Under the pieces are notes generated by a model. It searched no databases. It worked only from the letters and a program-made list of their open reading frames with translations, and had not been told where the DNA came from. Made by a program: the position numbers and the translations under genes. Of a stretch of 64,000 bases of DNA, positions 21,978 to 32,600 are shown in pieces (the stretch's first letter is position 1; every line of letters begins with the position of its first letter). This DNA comes from Epiperipatus broadwayi (lineage: Eukaryota; Onychophora; Udeonychophora; Euonychophora; Peripatidae): NCBI GenBank assembly GCA_028023455.1, contig JAQFVV010012394.1, positions 23,702,900 through 23,766,899 on the forward strand. Reading direction: 5' to 3'.

Positions 21978-23294
21978 ATAACACATTTCATGATCACTTT
22001 CTTGCAAAGAAATATTTACCAATAATAAAGTTAGTCCAAATCCATTCAATTCTATTCCCCTGCTTTGAATTTGGATATAGTTCTTTTTAAACTGATGTGT
22101 AGGTGGATAGACAAATTAACGGCACTTAACTAAATCTACATTTAAGTGCCCACAATAAGTAAGTTTATTATATGAAAACTTCAACTGTTTATGTGTTACA
22201 TTTATAGACTGAAAATCTTCTACGATAATTCTGTTTTAAAAATGGGTATTTAATCTAAGAAGAATTCAAACTAGAATTATTCTGATCATTTCTAACATAA
22301 AATAAACAAATAGTTTATCATTCAGGAGGGCATATGATGATTGAATAATAGAAGTAACAGACGAATTGCGATCCACTGAGTATTAATTTTTAATTTGCCA
22401 CTTATCTCTGCATTAAATAAATATATTTCGACGTTAAAGTTTATCAAGTACAAATAAAATGAATTAAAAGAAACACTCTTAGTATAAAAAATAATAGTAA
22501 CAGTCAAGATGTAATATTATTGGAATGACTCTCAAGTCTAACTACTCAGGATAATGCACAAATTATGATTGCAAAACTTCAATAGGCACAATGATTTTAT
22601 TGGCATACAAAGTTTATTTAATAATAAAATGAATAGTATCAGCTTGCTGCAATCAGAAAAATATTGTCTTTACTTTTACAGTCTGCTTTTTTGAGAAATT
22701 TCTAAATATTGAGCTTTTAACATTATAAAAAATAGCATAATGGTTAGATGGTCAACTTTAATAAAGTGACAAATTTACATCTCAAACAAGATTCAAACCA
22801 CAACAGAAAAATGGCATATGTATGTATGCTTTCTATCTGAAAGCAAGTAGAATTAAACAGGCACTAGCATATTACAACATCATGTGATCATTGTAAATGA
22901 TAACTTTTTTAACAGTAATTTAATCTAGCATTTCAATCTAGAATTATAACAAATTTTTATGAGAAGTAACATACGCGTATGTGCAGCTTTACTAATGGCC
23001 TATTGTAAGGAAAGTAATATAGTACACTCTAAAGCAATTTACACACAGTATTATTATAATGCTTGTACACAGAACACATACATATTTACGTCAACTAGAT
23101 ATGTAAAATATTTGATTAATATTAGATACTAGTACTAATATTGACATTTTCACTTTTGTTGACTTTAGATAACAAAAATATGAAATAATCAAAAAAAAAA
23201 ATATGATTAATAAGAATAATATTATTAAAACGTGACTCTTACAAATTTCTGAAGCAAAGCAAAACAACAACAAAAAAAATTAATATATATATAC
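21978..23294. other. A+T-rich sequence, nothing recognised
   Basis: Only AT-rich sequence with small homopolymer runs is seen. No gene is supported. Confidence 0.4.
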
Positions 23295-24030
23295 TGAAAT
23301 AATTAGAAGGGATTTTAACTCAAACAAGCTCCCTATATCTACCCACTCTATCTTATACAACCAATACACATGACCACATACATGTGAAAAAACTAAATGA
23401 GCTTATATTGGAGATCATTTAACTTTTTTAAGTCTATGTGGTCATGTATATTGCTTGTATAGAATTGAGTTGATAGATATAGGAAGCTTGAAAGTCCGAG
23501 TTCAAATCTCTTATAATTACATTATGTTCAGTATAGACAATATACTTATATTTAAATATTACATATTCTGCCCATCCCTCTTCTGTGTATTTAAATGGAC
23601 ATATCAAGGTCCTATATATGAGGGGTCAGAGTGACTTAAAAAGTCAACATGGGTATGACAATAATATTGACATCAACAAGGGCTTTGAGTGTTCCATCAT
23701 CAGATTTTCTATGATATGGATGGCTAATGAATTGGAGGGTGGAGAAGATTGAAGCCTGTCCATCAAAGTTTGAAGATTTTCTATCTTAATATAAATTGAG
23801 CATGTGTAATAGATGATGATCTGGACCAATTGATGAGTGCTGGTTCAGCAGAAAATACATATATTGGAGATTATTTATCTTTTTCATGTGTATGTGATCA
23901 TGTGTATTGGTTGTATAGGATGGAGTGGGAAAATATAGATTGCTTGAAAATCTGAATTCAAATCCCTTCTAATTACATTATGTTCAGTATAGACAATATA
24001 CTTGTATTTAAATATATATTGAAATAAGTA
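23295..24030. repeat. Palindromic element family 2, copies 2 and 3 in tandem
   Basis: A first palindrome (23295-23530) pairs CAATACACATGACCACATAC with its inverse at about 23430-23460. Its right end (CTAATTACATTATGTTCAGT and following) is repeated at 23965-24010. Between lies the family-2 body, with GAAGCCTGTCCATCAAA and ACCAATTGATGAGTGCTGG, shared with 16080 and 36425. The repeated right arms suggest one copy inserted into, or duplicated beside, another. Confidence 0.75.
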
Positions 24031-24124
24031 TACAGTAATAAATTCCATATACATGTATGTTTAAGTAAATGGGCTATATTTGAATAATTTATGTCTTTAA
24101 AGACTTCTATCTTTTAATATATAT

Positions 24125-24950
24125 ATATATTGTAACAGGATGGGCTAGTGGGATGGGAAATGGAAGGAAAGGGTTTGAACTGGGTGATGGCAAAACACCA
24201 TCACTTCTAATTCATCCAAAATAGAACATCATTAATTTACAAAGTATATATAAGTATAAAATATTTAAGGGGAGCATGAGATTAGAAAATCTCTGAGATC
24301 ATTGAGAGATCAGAAGCTAACTCAGAAGAACAACTAAAAGCATAATTATAAATTCAACCAGCATTATAAAGTAAAAGTAATTATAAATAGTCACTCAAAA
24401 AAAATAACCATTCATCATCATGAATGATCTACAATAAAATATAATAAAATCAGTATAATAAATCAACAGTCCATCTTATGGCTGGATGTGAACAATAAAA
24501 AATATAAATCAACAGTCAACCTTGTGACTGGATCGGAAATGGGTCTTCTGTAGACCTTGGGCAATTATTTAAACATAACTTGGATGCACCAGCTTAGTGC
24601 GCATCCATTAAAATACACAATAATCGGAAATCAAAACAATAATGCTGGAACATTTAAAACATGCTGATCATCATCAATGCTCTGGCCACTTGTGCTGGCC
24701 AACTATAAACATAACTCCTAATAAGACTAAATTAAAAATAAAATATAGTGCATGGGCTTTAAAAAATATAATCTTATGCACCAACCAGGATAATGCTTGA
24801 TCATCACTGGATGCCCCAAAAGCACTAAATATACATCCCCATTTATATATTCATCCCATGCACGAATCTAGCTCAGAGAACATAAGCTCTATTAATGGTT
24901 GTGACCAAGAGATGATGCAATACAATTTTAACAATTAAATAAGTTTATTA
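24125..24950 (+). repeat. Dispersed repeat, possible solo LTR, copy 1
   Basis: Begins TGTAACAGGATGGG after an AT microsatellite. Blocks such as AAATCAACAGTCAACCTTGTG, ATCAATGCTCTGGCCACTTG, TGCACCAACCAGGATAATGC and GACCAAGAGATGATGCAATA match in order the reverse complement of 61540-62170. The TG-A-A-C start and non-coding content of about 0.8 kb fit a solo LTR. I could not define a CA end with a target duplication, so a non-autonomous DNA element is equally possible. Confidence 0.65.
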
Positions 24951-25570
24951 ATAACAAAAAAGTAAATGATATTTAAGGTCTTATTGGATAACATTTCTGA
25001 TTTTGAATAATACACAATAATAAAAGTCATCAATGTGTGATTTACAAGATTACTACAGAATTCAAGTTACATTAATTGCATTACTTCTTAATAAGCACCC
25101 ATAAATGCATTCATATATCAGTACACAGACATGCATTTAATAATATACAATAAAAACATTTCAATCAACATAAAATAATTATAAAAAAAAAAAGATTACA
25201 TTTTATATGTGTTATACTTGACAAGCATTGATATTATATTTTCATAATTAATTTCTTTGGAAAATACATAAATTTCCTACCTATACTTGTATATAAAGAA
25301 AATATAGATATGATTTAAAATTAGTTTCAGTTTATAAATTCTCTTTTTTTTTCTTAAAAAAAAATATAGTCAATTTTTGACAAGTCCTTGTTGATTAATT
25401 ATCATCGTTTTTGGACCAACTTAAAAGATTTGCTTTTTTGATTTTAATTCAAACACAATTATACATGCATTTAAATTATATATTCTTCTTTTAATAAATA
25501 TGAAAATTATTTCTTTGCAAAATATATCTAGCAAATCGTCTCTCTTTTAGATATTTGAGTCAAGCAAATT
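24951..25570. other. A+T-rich sequence, nothing recognised
   Basis: No gene or repeat was recognised. Confidence 0.4.
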
Positions 25571-25633
25571 TTACTTTAAAGTTACCAAGTTAAAATGTCT
25601 TTTATAAGGAATATTTAAAAAAATACAACTCAC

Positions 25634-25828
25634 TGTATACACACGCAATGTATTTATCTGTGGTTTCCTGCTTGCATAGATGAACAGCAGCATCAGTACA
25701 CCAATTTCTTCAAGCTTTCTCTTGGAAAGCTTGGTTTTTGGTCCATCAGAAAAATATAATCCAGGTTTGTTGTCATCATCAGGTAAAAGTATATAATTCC
25801 GGTAATTTGTTGGCATACCATAAGATTC
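25634..25828 (-). CDS. Possible coding exon of unknown function
   Basis: A 195-nt stretch on the minus strand is open throughout (65 codons, phase 0 at both ends if the AG at 25829-25830 and the GTGAGT at 25628-25633 are used). It encodes YILLPDDDNKPGLYFSDG, then KTKLSKRKLEE and a hydrophobic IGVLMLLFIY. Base composition is clearly less A+T-rich than the surroundings and the amino-acid mix is protein-like. Against it: the acceptor has no pyrimidine tract, an in-frame stop lies 18 bases upstream, and I do not recognise the family. It could be a real exon or a fragment of an unknown transposon ORF. It has no visible link to the PHM gene beyond sharing its strand. Confidence 0.35.
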
Positions 25829-25884
25829 CTTTTGTAGTCCAAGCAATTATCAAGCTGTCTTCTAGAACATATTTAAGCAGCTAG

Positions 25885-26350
25885 TTGATCCATTTGAAGT
25901 GACCCTGACCTCATGAATCAAAACTCTGCAGTAAACTATAGAGCAGCTACTGGACTGTACTCCCTTAGATCTTCATAGGAGCTCTATATAACTCTGCTAG
26001 CTATTTTGTCCTCTTTTTTTTTCAGGCTGTTGATTCAGAAGTGACCCAGCTTCAAGTAAATCAAAACTCCTGTGAAGGAAAATAGTAGCAGCTCCTGCCT
26101 TCAGCTACATCAGTTCATGGTAGCTATTCTGCCAACTCTCTGCTATGGCCAACAACATACTGCAGCTATCTATTTTGGTCAGCTAATTGCTGCCACTTAC
26201 TCAAAAAATTTTAGTAGCCAGAGAGTTCTGTTCAGCTCCTACAAAAAACTACAACCCAGACTTTGCAGTTGGCCTAGTTGGCCACTGCTTAAAATATTAA
26301 AAACTCTTCTGACCAACTCTTACAAAACTGCAAGCAGAACTAACTGATAT
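25885..26350. repeat. Degenerate duplication, less A+T-rich
   Basis: The segment starting GAAGTGACCCTGACCTC (about 25897) recurs as GAAGTGACCCAGCTTC (about 26038), followed in both by AATCAAAACTC and GCAGCT-rich sequence. Repeated CAGCTA/GCCAACT words continue to 26350. A chance open frame (26072-26347) runs through it. Confidence 0.5.
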
Positions 26351-27060
26351 TTTTTATCAGACTTTTTATAATCTTGGTGGTCAAGTGATAAAAACATACT
26401 GATTGTTTTCAATTAACTTTAATCCTTTTGAAAACAAGCTGGAAATTTCTGTCACAGTGTGATAGTTCGTGTTTTTACTTTTAATCTTCAGAATTTGACC
26501 AAAGGTGTGATAATCCTTTAGAATTTTTAATATACAAAGATTTTTAACTAGGTAGTAGAAATGCAAATAAGCATTAATTAAAAAAGATATTTTATACAAG
26601 TATTAATTAAAAGATTTTTAAAAATAAATTATGCTTTTTTTTTTGTTAATTTCAAAATCAGAATTGCAAATATTATTTATCAGACCAATGAAATTTTATT
26701 TTAAACCCAGAGTAATTATTTAACCCTTTACTTATTATTATTTTATTTTAGGAAATATGAAAAAAATATCTACAAAAATTTATTCTGTGTTTATTTCTAC
26801 TTTTCCTTTATTTTACATATATATATATGTGCACATACACTATAATAGTGTGTGTTATGTAACCCAACTGGTTACAATATATATATAATTGTAGTGTTTT
26901 AAAATATTGGACCTATCTATACATATAAATTAAATGGCCATTAAGAGCTCAATTTGATGCAGCTCATTTAAATACTTGTCTATATATATCTACTGCGAAA
27001 CTTTCCTTTACATAATAATATATAGGTTTTTTCTTCTTCCTCTCATTCACTCATATATCA
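26351..27060. other. A+T-rich sequence, nothing recognised
   Basis: Low-complexity A+T-rich sequence with TA microsatellites. No gene is supported. Confidence 0.4.
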
Positions 27061-27064
27061 TATG

Positions 27065-27171
27065 TGATTTAATACAATGACGGAGTGGCAAACTCTCAAA
27101 CTTAAGGTTCAGTGGATAGTCGCCTAGTCCTATCAGCTTCCAGCTCTCAAATTTCTCATGAACTCCTGATC
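27065..27171 (+). repeat. tRNA-derived SINE, family B, plus copy
   Basis: Reads TTTAATACAATGACGGAGTGG then a degenerate B-box region and TTTCTCATGAACTCC. This follows the minus-strand consensus of the copies at 51275 and 7555. Confidence 0.55.
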
Positions 27172-27498
27172 AATCAAAACATTTATTATTTTTTACTTCT
27201 ATCCCTTCTTAGAAGTTGCCATGTAATCAAGAATTGTCCTAACTGAATGAGTATTCTCTTTTATGAGCTAGGATCATTTCCATTTATATTCTTTTGACAA
27301 TTTCCCAGTGTAAATTTAAATTTAAAATCGCTTCCTCCTTAATATTCTTCAATAGTTGAATCCAAATGCCATATTTCACCTGTATTCCATGTCTTAATTT
27401 GTTTTAGTCAGTCTGGCTAAATAAAAACCAATTCATTTGTTCTGTTTACATTTATTACTATGTTCCCTCCCTACCAAGCCAAATCTGTTAAACATTAC

Positions 27499-27674
27499 TG
27501 TTATTGAGTCTAGCTAATACTATAATTGCGGACTGATGCCCAGCGGTGACAACTGAGATTAGCGAGCTCGCGACATCGCTCTGATGTTGGAGAACGTGAG
27601 TCGTTAATAAAGTTTGTTAGTTATGTTAACTGTGTGTAATTATTTAGTTAAATATTACGGCCAAGAACATAACA
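27499..27674 (+). repeat. 5' LTR of the Ty3/Gypsy element
   Basis: From GCTAATACTATAATTGCGG to AGAACATAACA this matches the 3' LTR over about 162 bases with about 7 differences (near 4%). The LTR starts TG and ends CA. The outermost 15 bases are less well conserved (TGTTATTGAGTCTA against TGTCATGTTATG). An AATAAAG motif near 27607 could be the polyadenylation signal. Confidence 0.9.
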
Positions 27675-27688
27675 TGGTGTCAGGAGTG
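27675..27688 (+). promoter_or_regulatory. Retrotransposon primer-binding site
   Basis: TGGTGTCAGGAGTG begins immediately after the CA end of the 5' LTR. The TGG start is expected for pairing with a tRNA CCA end; the following bases resemble the complement of tRNA-Leu ends used by some Gypsy elements (inference). Confidence 0.75.
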
Positions 27689-27810
27689 AATCAATGAAAT
27701 ATTAGTAAAAAAAAATATTTCTAAAGTATAAAACAGTGAGTATTTAAAGAGTGATAAAAATAGTTTTTAATAGCAATTTTTTTTTCATATCATTTTTGTC
27801 GATATACAAA

Positions 27811-28524
27811 ATGGTGTTACAATTCGCTCATTTTTACAATATCGAACTGCTATCTATGGAAGGAAATATGTCAGTCAAATGGACTGATTGGAAAGAATTA
27901 TTCCTAAATTTCCTAGAAGCTACAGAAAATGATATGAAATCAGATAAAGTAAAATTAGGAATATTACGTCATCTCATTAGAAAAGAAGGGAGAGATGTAA
28001 TAAAAACATTAGATCACGCGGATCCAGAAGATAAAACAAAATTTTTATCCGTCTTAAACCAAATGGATAAGTATTTTAACACCATGAAAACAACATATGA
28101 CAGAATAAAAGCATATACAATGGAGCCACATGAGGGTGAATCGATTGATCATTTTCTTACTCGCTTGAAAGTAGTAGTTGAAAAAGCTGACTTCGGCGAT
28201 CAAAAACAAAATATTCTCCATGATTGAATTATAATGGTACAAAAAGAAGAAGGACCAAAAGACAGATTATTGGAAAAAGGAAATATTACGTTAGAAAAAG
28301 CACTGGAAATAATACATGGACATGAAACTAGAAGACTCAAAAATGAATTACTGGGAAAGTTAGAACTGTGTATTAATGTAATAACGAAAAATACAACAAA
28401 CATACGCAATTGTCAAAAGTGCAACCGTAATCATCCAAAACGTGAGTGTCCCGCATTTGGTAAAAAATGCTATAATTGTGGAAAGTTAAATCACTTTGCC
28501 AATAATTGCCGTACGAGAAGCTAA
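27811..28524 (+). pseudogene. Gypsy Gag (capsid and nucleocapsid), two in-frame stops downstream
   Basis: From the Met at 27811 the frame encodes a Gag capsid-like protein (WTDWKELFLNFLEATEND, then an IKAYTMEPHEGESIDHFLTR region). After an in-frame TGA at 28225 it continues in the same frame to two zinc knuckles: CQKCNRNHPKREC (C-x2-C-x6-H-x3-C) and CYNCGKLNHFANNC (C-x2-C-x4-H-x4-C) at about 28410-28510. A TAA at 28522 interrupts, but the same frame runs on into protease. Gag packages the RNA. One stop inside the capsid makes this copy defective unless suppressed. Confidence 0.9.
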
Positions 28525-28980
28525 GACCATAAAATTTTAACACAAAAACGCTCAAACACAAGATATAATAATATTAATAGAAATGGACGTTATGTGAACA
28601 AAGTATATGATACTACATCGGATTCGTCATATACCAGTGATGCTGAAAACACAATTGGATACGTCAGACGTGTAGACTCAACTCATTCATTTAATGGCTG
28701 GTATGAACAGATTTTATTAGATAACAATAAAGTAAAAATAAAAATAGACACAGGAGCTGATGTAAACATTGTCTAAAAAAGTACTTAATAGTATTCATCC
28801 ACAACGCGCTTTTGGAGGATCATTTCTTACCCCAATAGGGAAAGCAAAACTACAATGCAAAATAAACAAAGACCTGCGTAATTTACATTTTATAATAATA
28901 AAAGAAGACAAACCAACACTTCTTAGTGGCTGTGATTGTGAGTTATTAGGTTTAATTAAACGCAACAAAATTACAGTTCA
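28525..28980 (+). pseudogene. Gypsy aspartic protease
   Basis: The Gag frame continues to WYEQILLDNNKVKIKIDTGADVNIV, with the retroviral-type D-T-G-A active site at about 28746-28757. One base is then gained or lost at about 28770, and the protein continues one frame over as KKVLNSIHP..., ending in an LLSGCDCELLGLI block (about 28920-28955), typical of the protease C-terminus. A single frameshift after the active site disables it. Confidence 0.88.
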
Positions 28981-29250
28981 AAAAGTAACTATGAAAAATA
29001 AAAGTAAAAATGATCAAAATATATCTAACAATAAAGATAAAATAACAAAGAGTAGTAAAGATAATAAAAGTATTAAAACACAGAAAGTAAAAGAAAATGA
29101 AAACTTTAAGCCTATATATGAGACAAACAAAGATGTTTTTCAAGGTGTGAGTTGTTATGAAGGAGTAAATCCAACATTAATTCCACTAAGTATACATGAA
29201 AAATTACACAAGGAATTAAAAAAATTGGAAGATATTCGTTTACTAAAAAA
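28981..29250 (+). pseudogene. Linker and first residues of reverse transcriptase
   Basis: A Lys/Asn-rich linker leads to YETNKDVFQGVSCYEGV and LSIHEKLHKELKKLEDI. The family pattern is D-V-F-x-G-x-G-C-x-x-G, then a proline-rich loop, then K-L-x-x-E-L-x-x-L. The proline-rich loop looks shortened. The reverse-transcriptase palm with its F/Y-x-D-D box never follows. Confidence 0.75.
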
Positions 29251-29275
29251 ATTGGAAGATATTCGTTTACAACAT
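29223..29275 (+). repeat. 27 bp tandem duplication at the coiled-coil junction
   Basis: The unit AAATTGGAAGATATTCGTTT occurs twice, 27 bases apart, encoding KKLEDIRL twice. The first copy lies in the reverse-transcriptase start, the second at the start of the coiled coil. This marks the junction. Confidence 0.9.
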
Positions 29276-29790
29276 GAAATATTAAAGAAATTGGCTGAAG
29301 AACAATCCCATCAATTAATTGAAAAGGAGAGAGAAATACAGCAAAAATTTCAATTAGCAAAGGAAGAGGAATGGCATAAAATCACTAATATAGAAGCTGA
29401 AATGTTAGAATTACAAAATAAAATTCAAGAATTAGAAAGATACAAAATTGATGAAAGTAATCAAAAGCAAGTTAATGTTAAAATACTGAAGATAATGCCA
29501 GACTAGCAATTCACAACAAAGAATTACTTGAAAAGGAATGTAATGTGCTAAGAATCAAAGTTCATAAACATCAATCTAGTGTAGAAGAATAAGAGAAAGA
29601 AAAAAGTTTGAATTCTGAATTATATCAACAGATTCAACAGCTTAAAGACGATCTTCACAGTTTATCAGTTGTTCATCAGGATTTGCGATTATAAAACAGC
29701 AAATTAAAATCTTCTATTGATTTATTAACAAATGAACTGAAAGTTGTCAAAACTGATTTTATCAAAATGAACACAGCTGAAAGATTCACA
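29250..29790 (+). pseudogene. Coiled-coil reading frame inside the Gypsy element
   Basis: Two frames together give about 175 residues of highly charged, leucine-periodic sequence: LQHEILKKLAEEQSHQLIEK, then KITNIEAEMLELQNKIQELE. After a frameshift at about 29490 come AIHNKELLEKECNVLRIKVH, SELYQQIQQLKDDLHSL and KLKSSIDLLTNELKVVK. Heptad-like spacing of Leu/Ile and lack of Pro or Gly indicate a long coiled coil. In-frame TAA codons lie at 29590 and 29692. It takes the place where reverse transcriptase, RNase H and integrase should be, so it looks like a captured intron-free cellular sequence. I cannot name the donor; many filament or centrosomal proteins look alike. An alternative is an accessory ORF native to this element family. 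Confidence 0.7.
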
Positions 29791-29985
29791 ACAACTCCAC
29801 AGTCACTAGAACCGGATGAGGAGACACAGTTGCCTGTACCTGAAAGAGAGAAATCACCACCATCAACATCAAGTGATGATGGCACAGCAATAAGGAGAAT
29901 ACCAGTTGAACGTTCCGGGAAGAGAGGAAAATCAAACCGAAGAAGAAGACCTTCAGTGCATTTAAAAGACTATGTTGGTAAATAA
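29791..29985 (+). pseudogene. Gypsy Pol C-terminal tail
   Basis: Encodes LEPDEETQLPVPEREKSPPS and a basic end RSGKRGKSNRRRRPSVHLKD before the stop at 29983. An acidic/proline stretch followed by an Arg-rich end and an x-L-x-D-Y-V terminus is usual after the integrase domain in Gypsy Pol. The integrase itself is missing. The left limit is approximate. Confidence 0.65.
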
Positions 29986-30007
29986 AAATTTTTAAAAAAG
30001 AGAGAGT

Positions 30008-30181
30008 TGTCATGTTATGGCTAATACTATAATTGCGGACTGATGCCTAGCGGTGACAACTGAGATTAGCAAGCGCGCGACATCGCTCTGATGTTGGAGA
30101 ACGCAAGTCGTTAATAAAGTTTGTTAGTTACGTTAACTGTGTGTAATTATTTAGCTAAATATTACGGCCAAGAACATAACA
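30008..30181 (+). repeat. 3' LTR of the Ty3/Gypsy element
   Basis: Starts TGTCATGTTATGGCTAATAC after the purine tract at about 29990-30006 and ends AGAACATAACA. The terminal TGTTATG and CATAACA are inverted copies. About 4% divergence from the 5' LTR indicates an insertion that is not recent. Confidence 0.9.
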
Positions 30182-30410
30182 GATGGCAGTTCATCAAATG
30201 CACAAATAGTATCAGATAATCTTAAGATTTTTATCTACTGAGATTTTTCAAAAAATGTCTATATTAAACTAGAAATAAATTACATCATATTAGAATTCAC
30301 TTCTCTATTCTAAACTGTCATATGTCTCTATTATATGACTTTGGCTTAATGAATGTTATTTCAGCAGCATACTTGTTTTTTTTTTTTTTTCTAGCACCAC
30401 ATCTATGCCA

Positions 30411-30690
30411 TTTACTGTAAACTTTAATAATCGAGATGCAGCTGATAATGCTTAATAAATCCTTAGTTTCAAGCTTATGGCTTACAGCAGTGAGGAGCTT
30501 TGATTCTTGAACCAGTCTTGGAACTAATGCTCCTTCCCTCTGCCAGCCATCATTTAACTTTCTCTTTCGCTATCATCATCAGCTCAATTTGAAAAACATT
30601 TAAATGTTTTAAATCTAAGCCAACTTGCATGTATAATCATATGAAACTGAAGCCAGTTCAGTTTCTATACATTATAGTGTCCCTAGTTTT
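30411..30690 (+). repeat. Half-copy of palindromic element family 1 (large type)
   Basis: Follows the left arm of the palindrome at 30760 in the same order: GCTTAATAAATCCTTA, GCAGTGAGGAGCTTTGAT, AAACATTTAAATGTTTT and CAGTTCAGTTTCTATACATT. The second arm is absent. Confidence 0.7.
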
Positions 30691-30759
30691 TTTAACAACT
30701 AAAGGCATCTTGGAAATAGTTTAAAAGAAAATATCACATGACTATCACATGATCATCTA

Positions 30760-31484
30760 TCCCACTTAGTATAAGCTTTAGTAATTGGCAAATGTAGATG
30801 ATAGTGCTTAATAAATCCTTATATAGTGCTGTCCCATCCAATATCCCAGACTAGTTTCAAGCTTAGGACTTTCATCAGTGAGGAGCTTTGGATCTTGGGA
30901 TCAGTGTCTGGACCTTTAGAATCTTTTGTATCTTTCCTTTGTTGGCCATTATTTACCTTTCCACTATCAAGCTAGCAGTCTAATTTGAAAAAAAAAAAAA
31001 ACATTTAAATGTTTTCAATCTAAGCCAATTTGCCTGTATAATCATATAGAACTAAAGTCAGTTCAGTTTCTATACATTATAGTATAGTAATAAGCCAAGT
31101 GATATTTTTTTCAATTTTAAATTATATTTAGTCACAGGAAAGGAAGTTCCTTTAATTGTTAAAAATCTAGGGTCACCATAATGTATATAAACGGAGCTGG
31201 CTTTAGTTCTATATGACTATGCAGGCAAGTTAACTTAGATTGAAAACTTTTAAATGTTTTTTTTTTTATAATTGGGCTGATAAAAGAAAGGTAAATGATG
31301 GCTGGCAGAGAAAAGCTGCACTAGATCGTAAAGATCCAGACAGTAGTCCAAAATCCAAAGCTTCTCACTGATAAAAACTAAACTTAAAATTAGACTGGTG
31401 ATATTGGATAGGAACAGACTGGATAAAGATTTATTAAGCACTGTCAATTGCATCTATCAATTACTAAAGCTTATAATACGTGGC
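30760..31484. repeat. Giant palindrome, family 1 large type, copy 1 (725 bp)
   Basis: The left arm (30760 to about 31085) and right arm (about 31150-31484) are inverted copies. The pairs include TATAAGCTTTAGTAATTG/ATTACTAAAGCTTATA, AGTGCTTAATAAATCCTT and its inverse at 31425-31445, and ATCTAAGCCAATTTGCCTG and its inverse near 31220. The centre is about 60 bases. No coding capacity is present. Confidence 0.85.
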
Positions 31485-32411
31485 AGAAATTTAGTGAAAG
31501 AAAAAAAGGATGCTGCTAATATTCTAAACTGTTTAATGATTTCCTGCCAATGATAAATCATCTTTTAAAATTTTACTGATAATAACTATTTAAATAATTT
31601 CAATTCCCTAGATTTCAAGGTCAAAAGACTTTGCCATTCTTAGTTTCAAACGAGTTTTTTTTTTTTTTAATTTTCGCCCTTCTTGATTTATTAAAATATT
31701 TTAAAGTGGCGAGTCTTAAGATCAAGGTCTATGGATCACAGTTTGGACGCTTTCATTTCTGATGCTTGAATATTTCATGCAATTCAAAAAAATAACATCA
31801 TGATCCACAAGTATATAGGTCTTAAATTTAATTCGCCATATCTCAGTTTTAAAATCAAACACTAAATAGTTTATGAATAATTCTTTATGCTTTGAAAGGG
31901 TATTTAATATTATCCGAAATTTAGGCAAATTCTTATACTAGCAACATAAATCTAACTATAAGAAAGCTTGGTGGTATTAGACTTCCTTATCTTGTGCATT
32001 TCTAATTTCCAAACAGCTTTCAAATTCTCCACAAGTTTTTATGTTTGCTTTTAAATAATTCCACATGTTCTATAAAAAGGTAATTAGTTTAGTATCTACT
32101 CTTTATCATTCCATTATTGCTTACATTGCTCTTTGGTTTTAAAAAAAGCTTTCTAAAAGTTCTTTTGTTTTCTTCTAGTTTTCTCTGCAAAGCAGTGAAG
32201 TAATAATGTCATAAATACCATATCCTTTATGAATGCATCTTCTTCAACTGCAAAAGGTTTCTCGACTGGAAAGATTAATCTTTCATTTTTCTTTAAATGT
32301 TTATTAATTGCAATGGGATATGTAATTATCAGATTCTATTCTATTTTTCTTTCTATAAATTAGCATTAACAGTGATTGTGTCCATTTATATTTAAGGATT
32401 ATATTTTCTTC
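31485..32411. other. A+T-rich sequence, nothing firm
   Basis: A segment at 31695-31770 resembles SINE family B weakly (GGATCACAGTTTGGACGC as a B-box-like region). The rest is unassigned. Confidence 0.35.
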
Positions 32412-32600
32412 TCATATATTAAACTGGATTCCAAGAGATTGTGAAAGACAAAGAAAGAGACTACATGTGAGATGGATGAATGAAATAAGAAAGTGTGCAG
32501 GGGTGATGTGGAAAAGAGAGCTAGACATGGGAGATGGATTGAACTTGGAGAAACTTCCATCCTGTAGTGGATTGATAATGATGATGATCTTCCCATGCAA
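32412..32600 (+). pseudogene. RTE-type LINE 3' end fragment
   Basis: Matches the last part of the RTE copy at 14905: AAACTGGATTCCAAGAGATT, GAAATAAGAAAGTGTGCAG, then GATTGATAATGATGATGAT at the end. Only about 190 bases survive (5' truncation). One more base in the AGTGTGCAGGGGTGATG block keeps the frame that the copy at 14905 lost. Confidence 0.85.

Larger units (their letters stand above)
27499..30181 (+). mobile_element. Ty3/Gypsy retrotransposon with pol core replaced by a coiled-coil frame
   Basis: The 2.68 kb element has two LTRs, a primer-binding site directly after the 5' LTR (TGGTGTCAGGAGTG, 27675-27688, resembling the complement of a tRNA-Leu 3' end), gag, protease and the first segment of reverse transcriptase. 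It then has a coiled-coil reading frame, a basic Pol-like tail and a purine-rich tract (AAAAAAGAGAGAG) before the 3' LTR. RNase H, integrase and nearly all of reverse transcriptase are absent. No matching target duplication is seen at the ends (ATTAC left, GATGG right), so it may have recombined. Confidence 0.9.

Noticed and set aside
26072-26347. 91-codon Ser/Leu-rich open frame
   Set aside because: It runs through a degenerate repeated CAGCTA-rich block, with no motif and no splice sites.
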